Shown here one piece after another: positions 24,529-35,807 of a stretch of 64,000 nt of DNA; within the stretch, counting starts at the first letter, position 1, and every line of letters starts with the position of its first letter. Below the pieces are notes generated by a model. The model did not search any database, had not been told where the DNA came from, and saw nothing but the letters and a program-made list of their open reading frames with translations. The stretch covers positions 1 through 64,000 of the forward strand of contig JAAWHG010000006.1 of NCBI GenBank assembly GCA_022795735.1, given 5' to 3'. Origin of the DNA: Oscillospiraceae bacterium. GTDB lineage: Bacteria > Bacillota > Clostridia > Oscillospirales > Oscillospiraceae. The translations under genes were made by a program, and so were the position numbers.

Positions 24529-25101
24529 CTATATTAAATCATAAAATACATCTTCCAAACGAATCACAAGATCGTCATACAGACTGCATCTGAACTCGGT
24601 CACGACAGCGGCGCGTTCCTCCTCCGTCATGTCAAACAGATCGTAGTCGTGATAAACGGAATAGACGTTATCCAAATGAAACCGCCCGTCCTGGAGCAGA
24701 TAGACCTCAATGGAACAGTCGCCGGGACTGACCAGCCAGTATTCCCGAACGCCATGTCTTTCGTAGGCGTCTTTTTTGTGCCCCCTATCCCGCTTGGCCG
24801 TGCTGGGGGAGCGAACCTCCACCACCAGGTCGGGCGCGCCGTAGACGCCGGTCGCCTTGATTTTGCTTCGGTCGCAGACGATCATGAAATCAGGGCGGTA
24901 CCGCTCCTCCTCCGAAAGATAGAGTCCGGTTCCATCCGGAAAAGGACGGCAGGATTTTCCCGCAAGATAGTTTGCAAAAATACGATAGATATTGGCCGAT
25001 ACCTGAATATGATTGATGACAGGAGGAGGTGACATAGCTACAAGCCGCCCGCCTACCATCTCATACAGCATATCGTCCTGATACGCAAGGTTTGTCTCCA
25101 T
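24529..25101 (-). CDS. Uma2 family (DUF820) restriction-endonuclease-fold protein
   Basis: The 190-aa protein shows the Uma2/DUF820 motifs RPDFMIVCD (active-site Asp), DLVVEVRSPST (Glu-x-x-Ser) and REYWLVSP in the PD-(D/E)xK order. The biological role of these proteins is unknown; they are abundant in cyanobacteria and many anaerobes. It lies between secA and pgeF on the same strand, 18 bases after secA, so it may be transcribed with secA. The 155 bases between it and pgeF hold no convincing gene. Confidence 0.85.
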   Translation of the reverse strand: METNLAYQDDMLYEMVGGRLVAMSPPPVINHIQVSANIYRIFANYLAGKSCRPFPDGTGLYLSEEERYRPDFMIVCDRSKIKATGVYGAPDLVVEVRSPSTAKRDRGHKKDAYERHGVREYWLVSPGDCSIEVYLLQDGRFHLDNVYSVYHDYDLFDMTEEERAAVVTEFRCSLYDDLVIRLEDVFYDLI

Positions 25102-25119
25102 AACCCATTCCTTTCTCCG

Positions 25120-27870
<2,751 letters not shown>

Positions 27871-27920
27871 ATTGCTTATCACCTTTCAACGAAATGGCCG
27901 AAACCATAAATATTCATGAT

Positions 27921-27929
27921 ATTATAACA
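27921..27929 (-). promoter_or_regulatory. Extended -10 promoter of secA
   Basis: The minus strand reads TGTTATAAT about 50 bases before the secA start. The -35 (TTTCTT at 17 bases) is weak. Confidence 0.6.
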
Positions 27930-27984
27930 CAGATTTCCCCGCAAAGAAAGAATAAAATGTAAATTCACCCGCTCCGGTTCTCTC

Positions 27985-28013
27985 TTGCTTTTTGGACGGC
28001 AGGATGTTAGAAT
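27985..28013 (+). promoter_or_regulatory. Promoter of the TSUP gene
   Basis: TTGCTT (27985-27990), a 17-base spacer and TAGAAT (28008-28013) lie 33 bases upstream of the start codon. Confidence 0.65.
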
Positions 28014-28046
28014 CTGTACAAATAAAAAAAGAGAGGTGTACCCGGT

Positions 28047-28805
28047 ATGCAGCTGACCCTGCCAATGGTCCTCATCGCCTGTACCGGCGTCTTCCTGGCT
28101 TCGTTTCTGGACGCCATCGCCGGCGGCGGCGGAATCATCTCCCTGCCCACCTACCTGATGGCCGGACTGCCCATGCACATGGCCCTGGGGACCAACAAGC
28201 TCTCGGCCTCCCTTGGCTCCTTCGCCTCGGTGGGACGCTACGTCAAAAACGGCTGCGTCAATTGGCGTTTAGCCCTCCCCTCCATCGTCCTGGCTCTACT
28301 GGGCAGCACCTTCGGGACGCGTCTTCAGCTTGCCCTCCACGAAAAATACCTCCAATACCTCCTTCTGGCCGTCCTTCCGGTGGCCGCCATCGTGGTCCTG
28401 CGGCAGCGGAGCTTCCGGGAGGAGCCGGGCAGCATCGCGCCCAGACGGCAAGCGGTCTTTGTTCTCGGCGCCTCTCTGCTCATCGGCGCCTACGACGGTT
28501 TCTACGGCCCCGGCACCGGGACCTTCCTCCTGCTGGCCTACACCAACCTGGGCCGGATGGATGTGCGCACCGCGTCGGGCAACGTCAAGCTGGTCAATCT
28601 GGCCTCCGGCATCGGCTCCCTGGTCACCGCCCTGCTCTACGGCAAGGTCTTCTGGGTCCTCGGCCTTATCGCCTCGGTGTCCTCCTTCGCGGGACACTTT
28701 TTGGGCGCGGGGCTGACCATCCGCAACGGCTCGAAAATTGTCCGCCCGGTCGTAGCCGCCGCCTTGATTCTGCTGTCGGTGAAAATTCTCTCCGATTTGT
28801 TTTGA
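28047..28805 (+). CDS. TauE/SafE (TSUP) family sulfite/organosulfur exporter
   Basis: The 252-aa membrane protein has about eight segments in two repeats, each opening with the TSUP signature: FLDAIAGGGGIISLPTYL near residue 20, and the second-half copy IGAYDGFYGPGTGTFLLL near residue 150. The family exports sulfite, sulfoacetate or related anions, but the substrate here is unknown. A single-gene unit is likely, as it has its own promoter and is divergent from secA. Confidence 0.9.
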   Translation: MQLTLPMVLIACTGVFLASFLDAIAGGGGIISLPTYLMAGLPMHMALGTNKLSASLGSFASVGRYVKNGCVNWRLALPSIVLALLGSTFGTRLQLALHEKYLQYLLLAVLPVAAIVVLRQRSFREEPGSIAPRRQAVFVLGASLLIGAYDGFYGPGTGTFLLLAYTNLGRMDVRTASGNVKLVNLASGIGSLVTALLYGKVFWVLGLIASVSSFAGHFLGAGLTIRNGSKIVRPVVAAALILLSVKILSDLF

Positions 28806-28921
28806 CACAAAAGGAGCAGCATACTTCGAAATAACGGGAATGATTGCCGCCGGAAATCCACTCTTTTTCCTTTTTCACTTCTTAAACAACCGTTCGCCTG
28901 TGCAAGCTAACCAAAAAATCC

Positions 28922-28950
28922 TTGCGTATCGGCCTTCATTATGGTATACT
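28922..28950 (+). promoter_or_regulatory. Sigma-A promoter of the DAACS symporter gene
   Basis: TTGCGT (28922-28927), a 17-base spacer and TATACT (28945-28950) lie about 60 bases upstream of the start. Confidence 0.75.
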
Positions 28951-29008
28951 TGTAGCAACCCACACAGCGGTGGGTAAAAAAAGGAAAGATTTAAGAGGTG
29001 AACCAAGT

Positions 29009-30238
29009 ATGAAGAAAAAACTCAGCCTGCCGGCGCAGATCGCCATCGCGCTCCTGCTCGGTATCGTCGTCGGTCTGATCTGCCTGTTCATCGAGGGTGG
29101 ACCGGACTTCACCACCAACTGGCTCAAGCCCTTTGGTGACATTTTTGTCAACCTGCTCAAGTTCATCGTTGTGCCCGTGGTCTTGTTCTCCATGATCGAC
29201 GGCATCCTGTCCATGGACAACATGAAGAAGGTCGGCTCGGTCGGCGTCAAGACCGTGTGTTTCTTCCTGATTACCACAGCCATCGCCTGTGTCATCGGCT
29301 TGGTTTGCGCCAATGTCTTCGACGGCATGGGGCTCTTCCCTCACCTGTCTGTAGAGGCGGCGGAATATGAGGCCAAGGAGTTCGGCGGCGTCATGGCCAC
29401 CGTCGTGGCCATCTTCCCCACCAACATGTGGCAGTCCTTTAGCGCCGCCAACATGCTCCAGGTCATCGTGATCGCCCTCTTCTTCGGCGGCGCGATCATG
29501 GCCGCCGGCGAGAAGGGCAAGCTCTGCCGCGACATCGTCACCTCCTTCTACAGCGTCATCGAGCGGCTGATGATGTTCGTCATCTCCCTGGCCCCCATCG
29601 GCGTTTTTACTTACATGGCCTGGGTGGTCGCCACGCAGGGTCCGGAAATTCTCGGCTCCCTCGCTCTGGTGCTGCTGTGCGCCTACATCGGCTACGTCAT
29701 CCACGCCCTGGTGGTCTACTCGGCGGCGGCCAGCGCCATCGCCAAGGTCAACCCAGCCAAGTTCTTCAAGGGCGCGTTTGCGGCCATGATGTTTGCTTTC
29801 ACCTCCACCTCCTCCGCCGCCACGCTGCCCGTCTCCAAGGAGTGCGCGCATGAGCTGGGCGCGGACGACGAGGTTGCCGCCTTTGTCCTGCCGCTGGGCT
29901 CCACCATCAACATGGACGGCACCGCCATCTACCAGTGCGTCGCCACCGTCTTCATCGCCTCCTGCGCGAACATGCAGCTCACCATTGGCCAGATGGTCAT
30001 TGTGGTGCTCACCGCGACGCTGGCTTCCATCGGCACGGCGGGCGTCTCGGGCGCGGGCATGATTATGCTGGCCATGGTGCTCGAAACCCTCGGCATCCCG
30101 GTCGCCTACATCGGCCTGATCGTCGCGGTGGACCGCCTCTTCGACATGGGCCGTACCTGCCTCAACGTCACCGGCGACATCTCTTGCTCCCTGTGCGTCT
30201 CTCACATGGAGGCAAAAAAGCTCCAGGGGAAGCGCTGA
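29009..30238 (+). CDS. Dicarboxylate/amino acid:cation symporter (DAACS family)
   Basis: The 409-aa transporter has the elevator-type layout of the glutamate/aspartate family. Seen are hairpin 1 with the serine-rich tip FTSTSSAATLPVS, the helix 7 motif STINMDGTAIYQ (NMDGT), hairpin 2 GTAGVSGAGMIML, and helix 8 DRLFDMGRTCLNVTGD, whose Asp/Arg/Asn residues bind substrate. The Arg in DMGRTCLNV favours an acidic substrate such as glutamate, aspartate or a dicarboxylate. GAGGTGA precedes the ATG. It is probably monocistronic. Confidence 0.93.
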   Translation: MKKKLSLPAQIAIALLLGIVVGLICLFIEGGPDFTTNWLKPFGDIFVNLLKFIVVPVVLFSMIDGILSMDNMKKVGSVGVKTVCFFLITTAIACVIGLVCANVFDGMGLFPHLSVEAAEYEAKEFGGVMATVVAIFPTNMWQSFSAANMLQVIVIALFFGGAIMAAGEKGKLCRDIVTSFYSVIERLMMFVISLAPIGVFTYMAWVVATQGPEILGSLALVLLCAYIGYVIHALVVYSAAASAIAKVNPAKFFKGAFAAMMFAFTSTSSAATLPVSKECAHELGADDEVAAFVLPLGSTINMDGTAIYQCVATVFIASCANMQLTIGQMVIVVLTATLASIGTAGVSGAGMIMLAMVLETLGIPVAYIGLIVAVDRLFDMGRTCLNVTGDISCSLCVSHMEAKKLQGKR

Positions 30239-30296
30239 TTCTCCCCCCGTCTGGCCGTAACGCCGTATGAACCGGCGTCTATCGTGAAATAAGTTT

Positions 30297-30343
30297 GGGA
30301 ACCACGGATTCCATCTGCACATCAGAAGGAATCCGTGGTTCCC
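30297..30343. terminator. Perfect 16-bp hairpin between the DAACS and MFS genes
   Basis: Positions 30297-30312 and 30328-30343 are exactly complementary and enclose a 15-base loop. No T-run follows; the Shine-Dalgarno of the MFS gene (AAGGAG) begins eight bases later. It may be a terminator of the first gene or a translation-control element of the second. Confidence 0.5.
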
Positions 30344-30363
30344 CATGTTAAGGAGACTCCGCC

Positions 30364-31533
30364 ATGAAACTGACCTATCGCCACACCCGGCTCTGCGCCT
30401 ATGTTGGCTACATCACCCAAGGGATTGTCAATAACCTGACCCCCCTGCTCTTTGTGTCCTTTCAGCGGGATTTTTCCCTCACCCTCACCCATATCAGCTT
30501 TTTAATCGCCCTCAACTTCGGCGTTCAGATTCTCACCGATCTGGCCGGCGCGCGGCTCGGGGAACGGCTCGCCTACCGGCACGCCATGGTCTTCGCCCAC
30601 GCGATGGCGGCGGCCGGCCTGGGCTTCATGTCCTTTCTGCCCTTCGTTTTGCCCCCCTTCCTCGGGCTGTGCCTTTGCAGCGCCATGTGCGCCGTCGGCG
30701 GCGGGCTGCTGGAGGTGGTGGTTTCCCCCATCGTCGAGGCTCTGCCGGGGGATGAAAAGGCCGCCTCCATGAGCTTGCTCCACTCCTTCTATTCCTGGGG
30801 GCAGATGGGTGTGGTCGCCCTCTCCACCCTGTACTTCCTCCTGGCCGGGGTGGCAAACTGGCGGATTCTGCCGCTGTTTTGGATGCTTGTGCCGCTGTGC
30901 AACCTGTTTCTGAGCGCGCGCGTTCCCTTCCGCAAGCTGGTGGAGGAAGGGAAGGCCGTGCCGGTGGGGCAGTTGTTCCGCAAGGGAGCGTTCTGGCTTT
31001 TCTTAGCCGTAATGGTGTGCGCCGGCGCGTCCGAGCTCGCCATGTCGCAGTGGGCCTCCCTGTTTGCCGAGGATGGGCTGAAGGTCTCCAAAACCCTCGG
31101 CGATCTCTTGGGGCCGTGCGCATTCGCAGTGCTGATGGGGCTCTCCCGCGTGTTCTTTGGAATCATGGGATCCAAAATTGATTTACGGCGGTTTATCCTG
31201 GGGAGCGGGGTTTTATGTGTGTTCAGCTATCTCCTGGCCGTCTTCGCGCGCCATCCGGTTGTGGCGCTGTCCGGGTGCGCCCTGTGCGGGCTGTCGGTTG
31301 GAATTACGTGGCCGGGAACCTTTAGTCTGGCGTCCCGGCGGTTTCCCCGGGGCGGCGGGGCCATGTTCGCCCTTTTGGCCTTGGCCGGAGACGTGGGCTG
31401 TACCTCCGGACCGGCGCTGTGCGGACTCGTCGCCGGGAGCGGAGGCGGCGTGAAAAGCGGTCTGTTGGCCGCCTGTGTTTTCCCCGCCGTGCTGTGCGGA
31501 TGCGTTCTGTTTCTGCGGAAAGCAGACCAATAA
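30364..31533 (+). CDS. Major facilitator superfamily transporter
   Basis: The 389-aa polytopic protein has about twelve membrane segments in two halves. The helix 2-3 loop carries a weak MFS motif (DLAGARLGERLAYR), repeated in the second half as GIMGSKIDLRRF. The helix 4-5 region contains LLHSFYSWGQMG, as in sugar/fucose-type MFS proteins (FGHP-like group), but no substrate can be fixed. Its stop is only three bases from the stop of the converging RnfD-like gene, so no terminator separates them. Confidence 0.85.
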   Translation: MKLTYRHTRLCAYVGYITQGIVNNLTPLLFVSFQRDFSLTLTHISFLIALNFGVQILTDLAGARLGERLAYRHAMVFAHAMAAAGLGFMSFLPFVLPPFLGLCLCSAMCAVGGGLLEVVVSPIVEALPGDEKAASMSLLHSFYSWGQMGVVALSTLYFLLAGVANWRILPLFWMLVPLCNLFLSARVPFRKLVEEGKAVPVGQLFRKGAFWLFLAVMVCAGASELAMSQWASLFAEDGLKVSKTLGDLLGPCAFAVLMGLSRVFFGIMGSKIDLRRFILGSGVLCVFSYLLAVFARHPVVALSGCALCGLSVGITWPGTFSLASRRFPRGGGAMFALLALAGDVGCTSGPALCGLVAGSGGGVKSGLLAACVFPAVLCGCVLFLRKADQ

Positions 31534-31536
31534 CCG

Positions 31537-32349
31537 TCAATTGTAGGCCCGTTCCATCCACCGGAACAGCAGATTCAGCGCCAGCAGCGCGCCGCAAGCC
31601 CCCGCAACGCCGCCGGCATAATACGCCGCCAGCGTACAGCACACCCCGCACGCCGCGCCGTAAATGCCTTGCAAGCCCATCCCCATCGGAGAGCTCACCG
31701 GGTCCACCGCCAGAAAGCAGGCCGTCATACTTGTCCCGCCCCAGGCCAGAATCGCCAGCGCGTCGCCTCTCGGAAGCAGCGCCCCCGTCAAAAAGGACGC
31801 CGCCAGCGCCGGTCCGGCAATCTGCGGCGGCAGCAGATGGCGTATCAGCAGATAGACCGCCCCCACCGCCAGCAGCAGGGAGGAAATCTCCCCGAGGCTT
31901 CCCCCTGTATATCCCAGCAGGAACCGCCCCGACACCGCCCGCAGCGGCGCGGGCCTTAACCCGGGAAATGTCAGCAGCACAACCCGTCCAAACGCCGCCG
32001 GGTTCCAAATATTACGGCCCAGCCCGCCGGACAGCGCCTTGCTCCCCATCGCCGCCGCGCTGCCCAGCGCCGCCGCCCACCACGGGCAGCCGCCGGGCAG
32101 CAGCAGTCCAAGCAGCAGTCCTGTCACCACCGCCGAACCGTCCCACGCGGCCCCCTGAAGCCGGGCAAAGCTCCAGTCCAACAGAGAACAGACCAGCACC
32201 GTACACAGCAGCACCCGGCCCGCGCCCCAGCCCTGAAAGGCAACCGCCCCTCCAGCGGCGGGCAGCAGCGCCACCGCCGCGTCACGCATCAAAAAGCGGG
32301 TTCGCACCCCGCACGCTACATATGGCGCGGCACAGACTCTTTCATCCAA
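31537..32349 (-). CDS. RnfD/NqrB-like membrane protein lacking the flavinylation motif
   Basis: The 270-aa protein has about eight membrane segments and clear RnfD landmarks: WDGSAVVTGLLLGLLLP (residues 69-85), NIWNPAAFGR (113-122), YTGGSLGEIS (147-156) and TSMTACFLAVDPVSSPM (206-222). In RnfD a Ser/Thr-Gly-Ala-Thr site that carries covalent FMN lies between the second and third of these. Here only 26 residues separate them and no such motif is present. The start is TTG at 32349, with GGGAGG nine bases upstream; the gene overlaps the RnfC-like gene by eight bases. No rnfG, E, A or B is nearby. Confidence 0.82.
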   Translation of the reverse strand: MDERVCAAPYVACGVRTRFLMRDAAVALLPAAGGAVAFQGWGAGRVLLCTVLVCSLLDWSFARLQGAAWDGSAVVTGLLLGLLLPGGCPWWAAALGSAAAMGSKALSGGLGRNIWNPAAFGRVVLLTFPGLRPAPLRAVSGRFLLGYTGGSLGEISSLLLAVGAVYLLIRHLLPPQIAGPALAASFLTGALLPRGDALAILAWGGTSMTACFLAVDPVSSPMGMGLQGIYGAACGVCCTLAAYYAGGVAGACGALLALNLLFRWMERAYN

Positions 32350-33508
32350 GGCTTCGCGCCTCCCTTCCTATATGATACACAAGCGGCAGCCCGGCGGGGC
32401 AGACATACTGGCACGCCCCACATTGGAGGCAGCCGCTCCAATCCCGCCGCCGGCCCCGTCTCTGGCTCATCCACGGGCGAAGCTCTGCCGGGCAGACCCG
32501 CTCGCAACGTCCGCAGCGGATACAGCTTGTCCGGGGCGTCGGCGTCCGCTCCTCCAAAATGGTCAGCGCCGCCGTTCCTTTAACCACCGGCACGTCGAGA
32601 CATTCCAATCTGGTCCCGGTCAAGGGACCGCCCCACAGCACCGTTCCCCCGCTGTAGCCCGCCGCCTCGAGCACCGCTCTCACCGGCAATCCCAGCGGGA
32701 CGTCGAAGAGGGCCTGTCCCCCCTCCCGGCAGACACACACCGTCTCCCGGATGACCGGAATGCCCTCGTAACAGGCGTGAGCCGAGGCCGCCACCGCCGG
32801 GGCCGTCAATACCAGTGCGCCGCCCAGCAGCGCCGACAGTCTTTTGGGATGTCCCGCCGGACTTGGCCCTCCCGCCACGCACAGCTCCATCCTGTCCCCC
32901 GTCCAACGCTTCGCCGCCCGGATGGCCTCGCGCTGGCCGCTCCCTACAACGAAGCTCACCCGCTCCGCCTTGAGCAGACGCGCCAACAGCCAAATCCCGC
33001 TGAACAACGCCTCCCCGTCATAGAGCAGCGCCGCTTCCCCGGCGCACGCCCCCGGCTCGGGGTCCATCGCGCTGACCGCCAGCGGCCGGCCCTCCTCCGC
33101 AGCCACGGCTGCGGCGAGCGGCTTTCCGTCTGGCAGGCGGATGCCCGCCTCGTAGAGAAAGCCCAATAGCTGCTCATCCGGTAGACTGTCCAACAGGGCC
33201 CGGGGACGGATGGATGGGTCGGGACGGTTCCTTCCGTCGTTTTCCAGCACCAAGGTGGGGCAGCGCCGCCCGCCAGCACAGTTGTGGGGCAGGATGGCCG
33301 CCACCTCACCCGACACGCCGGCGTGCAGCGGCACCATCTCCCCCGCTCCGTCGGCCACCCGCTGGCCTAGACGGACCGGTTCTCCCGCCGAGACGAGAGC
33401 GGTCTCCCCCCATTCCAGCGGCACCAGCACCCGCTGCTGCGCCGGCAGTACGACCGGCCTGGGCGCGGGGGCGCGGCGGACGTATAGCCCCCGCTCATAT
33501 TGACGCAT
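32342..33508 (-). CDS. RnfC-like iron-sulfur protein lacking the NADH/FMN glycine loop
   Basis: The 388-aa soluble protein follows the RnfC order. It has an N-terminal barrel-sandwich domain (about 25-95; PLHAGVSGEVAAI), the middle domain, the SLBB-like segment (LPVRAVLEAAGYSGGTVLWGGPLTG), then VPVVKGTAALTIL and two 4Fe-4S motifs (CIRCGRCERVCP 329-340, CLQCGACQYVCP 360-371). The NuoF-like loop GMGGAGFPT and the NGAECEPY motif of true RnfC are missing: EAGIRLPDGKPLAAA and SAMDPEPGACAGE stand in their place. NADH oxidation is therefore unlikely. The start at 33508 follows GGAGGGA. Confidence 0.82.
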   Translation of the reverse strand: MRQYERGLYVRRAPAPRPVVLPAQQRVLVPLEWGETALVSAGEPVRLGQRVADGAGEMVPLHAGVSGEVAAILPHNCAGGRRCPTLVLENDGRNRPDPSIRPRALLDSLPDEQLLGFLYEAGIRLPDGKPLAAAVAAEEGRPLAVSAMDPEPGACAGEAALLYDGEALFSGIWLLARLLKAERVSFVVGSGQREAIRAAKRWTGDRMELCVAGGPSPAGHPKRLSALLGGALVLTAPAVAASAHACYEGIPVIRETVCVCREGGQALFDVPLGLPVRAVLEAAGYSGGTVLWGGPLTGTRLECLDVPVVKGTAALTILEERTPTPRTSCIRCGRCERVCPAELRPWMSQRRGRRRDWSGCLQCGACQYVCPAGLPLVYHIGREARSLG

Positions 33509-33550
33509 CTGCAATCCCTCCGTTCCGGGCCGATTGCTCGTCCCGAAATC

Positions 33551-33579
33551 ACTATACCGTACCCGATTCTTTTTGTCCA
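33551..33579 (-). promoter_or_regulatory. Sigma-A promoter of the RnfC/RnfD-like pair
   Basis: On the minus strand TGGACA (33574-33579), a 17-base spacer and TATAGT (33551-33556) lie about 40 bases before the start. The pair therefore has its own promoter. Confidence 0.75.
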
Positions 33580-33599
33580 TAGGCCCCAATTTGTCGGGG

Positions 33600-33631
33600 A
33601 ATACCCGGGAAATTGGTATTTCCCGGGTATT
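33600..33631. terminator. Perfect 13-bp hairpin upstream of the Rnf-like pair
   Basis: AATACCCGGGAAA and TTTCCCGGGTATT (33600-33612, 33619-33631) are fully complementary with a 6-base loop. It lies downstream of the ferritin-like gene and upstream of the next promoter, so a terminator for the former is likely, although no T-run follows. Confidence 0.5.
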
Positions 33632-33685
33632 GCTGAGAAGGGGCGCGGCGCGGGACGAAACTTGCGAACGATTTTTGGAATGCGG

Positions 33686-34153
33686 TCAAAGCAGCCGTCC
33701 GAGCAGCATGTGCAGGCATTGGGCGCGGCAGCGTTTGTCCCCGGCCATTGCCCGGAGGTCCCCGGCGAGGGACGGCCAGCGTTCCGCCGACGCCTCATAG
33801 TCCCGCGCGGCCTCCATCTCCCGGTTTCGGGCGGTAAGCAGCGCCTCCGGCACGGGCGGGAGGTGGACCGGCTCCTGCGGCGGCAGATCGGCTCGCTGTC
33901 CGCTCTCGGCGTAGTAGGCAGCGCGAAGGGCCTGACAGTGCAGCCGCGCCTCCCCCGCAATGGCCCGCAGCAGCGCGGCGTCCCGGCCCCACAGGCGGCG
34001 GCTCAGCCTTCGGTACGACGTGGCGGCGGCGCATTCGTCCTCCAGCAGGCGCAGCAGCTCCGCCGGCGGCGGTCCGGCCTCCACCGGCGCGGACGCCGTC
34101 CCCAGGACGCGCTCCCAAACCGTCTTTTGCAGCACGGGATCGATGGTTTGCAT
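33686..34153 (-). CDS. Degenerate ferritin-like domain protein
   Basis: This 155-aa, mostly helical protein has an arrangement suggesting a four-helix ferritin-like bundle: LLEDECAAATSYRRLSRRL, AIAGEARLHCQALRAAYY, ARNREMEAARDYEASAE and AMAGDKRCRAQCLHML. In working ferritin-like enzymes helices 2 and 4 carry ExxH. Here the first reads EARLH with Ala at the ligand position, and the second has no Glu or His. A metal site is therefore doubtful. The start at 34153 follows GGGGGG. I do not recognise a named family. It is divergent from a small ORF across a 113-base gap. Confidence 0.7.
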   Translation of the reverse strand: MQTIDPVLQKTVWERVLGTASAPVEAGPPPAELLRLLEDECAAATSYRRLSRRLWGRDAALLRAIAGEARLHCQALRAAYYAESGQRADLPPQEPVHLPPVPEALLTARNREMEAARDYEASAERWPSLAGDLRAMAGDKRCRAQCLHMLLGRLL

Positions 34154-34266
34154 GATAAAGCCCCCCTTTTCCACAGCATATGCCAGTATTTTCCACGGTG
34201 TGCCCAAACCGTTCAACCGCGTATAGTTTTTTGCAAATTGCGAAACATACGCTTGGGGGTGAAAGC

Positions 34267-34434
34267 ATGATGCCAGACAAACAGCCCGAGGGCGGCAGCG
34301 ACCTTCGGATGGAGCCGGAAAAGCGGCTCTGCCCGAAGTTCGACGCGGAAAGCATCGCCCGGTTCCCGGTGGCCGCACGGGATGAGATGGGCATGCGCGT
34401 GGTGGACAACTGCGCGGAGGAGCATATCATGTGA
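34267..34434 (+). CDS. Small hypothetical protein (55 aa)
   Basis: The short frame has a strong GGGGGTGA ribosome site 5-8 bases before two consecutive ATGs (34267, 34270) and is followed 16 bases after its stop by a good terminator. The product is acidic with two cysteines (CPKFD and NCAEE) and has no membrane segment. I recognise no family. Its divergent neighbour is the ferritin-like gene. Site, spacing and terminator support expression. Confidence 0.6.
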   Translation: MMPDKQPEGGSDLRMEPEKRLCPKFDAESIARFPVAARDEMGMRVVDNCAEEHIM

Positions 34435-34450
34435 AGCGCTGCGCCCCTTG

Positions 34451-34475
34451 GCCTCCCCAACCGGGGAGGCTTTTT
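34451..34475 (+). terminator. Rho-independent terminator of the small ORF
   Basis: GCCTCCCC-AACC-GGGGAGGC is followed directly by five T. Confidence 0.9.
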
Positions 34476-34517
34476 ATTTGCACGCCAATTCTTTTCTGAT
34501 TTAATTCAGCGCTTCCC

Positions 34518-34546
34518 TTGATTTGGCGGACAGCACATGCTATAAT
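34518..34546 (+). promoter_or_regulatory. Sigma-A promoter of the arg operon
   Basis: TTGATT (34518-34523), a 17-base spacer and TATAAT (34541-34546) lie 46 bases before argG. No clear ARG box (ArgR site) could be picked out by eye. Confidence 0.85.
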
Positions 34547-34592
34547 ACCGCTATCACATACCAAGCGATACTGTTTCGGAGGGACCACACCT

Positions 34593-35807
34593 ATGAAAAA
34601 CATCAAAAAAATTGTACTCGCCTATTCCGGCGGACTGGATACCTCGATCATCATTCCCTGGCTCAAGGAGCATTATGACAACCCGGAAATCATTGCCGTC
34701 GCCGCCGACGTAGGCCAGGACGACGAGCTGGACGGCCTCGAGGAAAAGGCCATCCAGACCGGCGCGTCCAAGCTGTACATCGCCGATCTCGTCGATGAGA
34801 TGGTGGACGACGTCATCATCCCGTCCATGATGATGGGCGCCAAGTACGAGGACTATCTGTTGGGCACCGCCTTCGCCCGCCCCATCATCGGCAAGGCGCT
34901 GGTGGACATCGCCAAGAAGGAGAACGCCGACGCCATCGCCCACGGCTGCACCGGCAAGGGCAACGATCAGGTTCGTTTTGAGCTTGCCATCAAGCGCTTC
35001 GCCCCCGACATGACCATCATCGCCCCCTGGCGGGTGTGGGACATCAAGTCCAGAGACGAGGAAATCGACTACGCCGAGGCCCACAACGTTCCTCTGAAGA
35101 TTTCCCGGGAAACCAACTACTCCAAGGACAAAAACCTCTGGCACCTGAGCCACGAAGGTCTGGATTTGGAGGACCCTGCCAGCGAGCCGCAGTACGACAA
35201 GCCCGGTTTCCTGGAGATGGGCGTCAGCCCCATGCAGGCCCCCGATCAGCCCACCTATGTGACCCTCGATTTTGAACAGGGCCGCCCGGTGGCCCTCGAC
35301 GGCAAGAAGATGAAGGCCAGCGACATCATCCGCAGCCTCAACAAGTTGGGCGGCGACAACGGCGTCGGCCTGCTGGACATCGTCGAAAACCGGCTGGTGG
35401 GCATGAAGGACCGCGGCGTCTATGAAACGCCGGGCGGCTCCATCCTCTACCGCGCCCACGAAGTGCTGGAAATGATTACCCTGGACAAGGACACCAAGCA
35501 CATGAAGTCCAAGCTGGCCGTCGATTTCGCCGATCTGGTCTACAACGGCAAGTGGTTCTCCCCCCTCCGCGAGGCGTTGACCGCCTTCGCCATCGACACC
35601 CAGAAGCACGTCACCGGCCAGGTCAAGCTCAAGCTCTACAAGGGCAACATCATCACCTCCGCCGTGACCTCCCCCGAAACCCTGTACTCGGAGAAGATCG
35701 TCACCTTCGGCGAGAGCGACTACGACCAGGGGCAGGCCACCGGCTTCATCAACCTCTGGGGTATGCCCGACACCGTTCAGGCGCTGCGCGAGCAAGGCAA
35801 GCTTTGA
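34593..35807 (+). CDS. argG: Argininosuccinate synthase
   Basis: The 404-aa enzyme joins citrulline and aspartate with ATP to make argininosuccinate. The N-terminal PP-loop [10 protein letters not shown] binds [17 protein letters not shown] and the C-terminal GVYETPGG blocks are typical. GGAGGG lies upstream of the ATG. It is the first gene of argG-GNAT-argH-argF, and its last bases overlap the TTG start of the GNAT gene. Confidence 0.97.
   Translation: MKNIKKIVLAYSGGLDTSIIIPWLKEHYDNPEIIAVAADVGQDDELDGLEEKAIQTGASKLYIADLVDEMVDDVIIPSMMMGAKYEDYLLGTAFARPIIGKALVDIAKKENADAIAHGCTGKGNDQVRFELAIKRFAPDMTIIAPWRVWDIKSRDEEIDYAEAHNVPLKISRETNYSKDKNLWHLSHEGLDLEDPASEPQYDKPGFLEMGVSPMQAPDQPTYVTLDFEQGRPVALDGKKMKASDIIRSLNKLGGDNGVGLLDIVENRLVGMKDRGVYETPGGSILYRAHEVLEMITLDKDTKHMKSKLAVDFADLVYNGKWFSPLREALTAFAIDTQKHVTGQVKLKLYKGNIITSAVTSPETLYSEKIVTFGESDYDQGQATGFINLWGMPDTVQALREQGKL

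Noticed and set aside
31534-31536. Recent deletion of rnfGEAB at the three-base junction between the MFS and RnfD-like genes
   Set aside because: Both genes end with intact stops and no rnf remnant is visible. The junction alone cannot prove a deletion.
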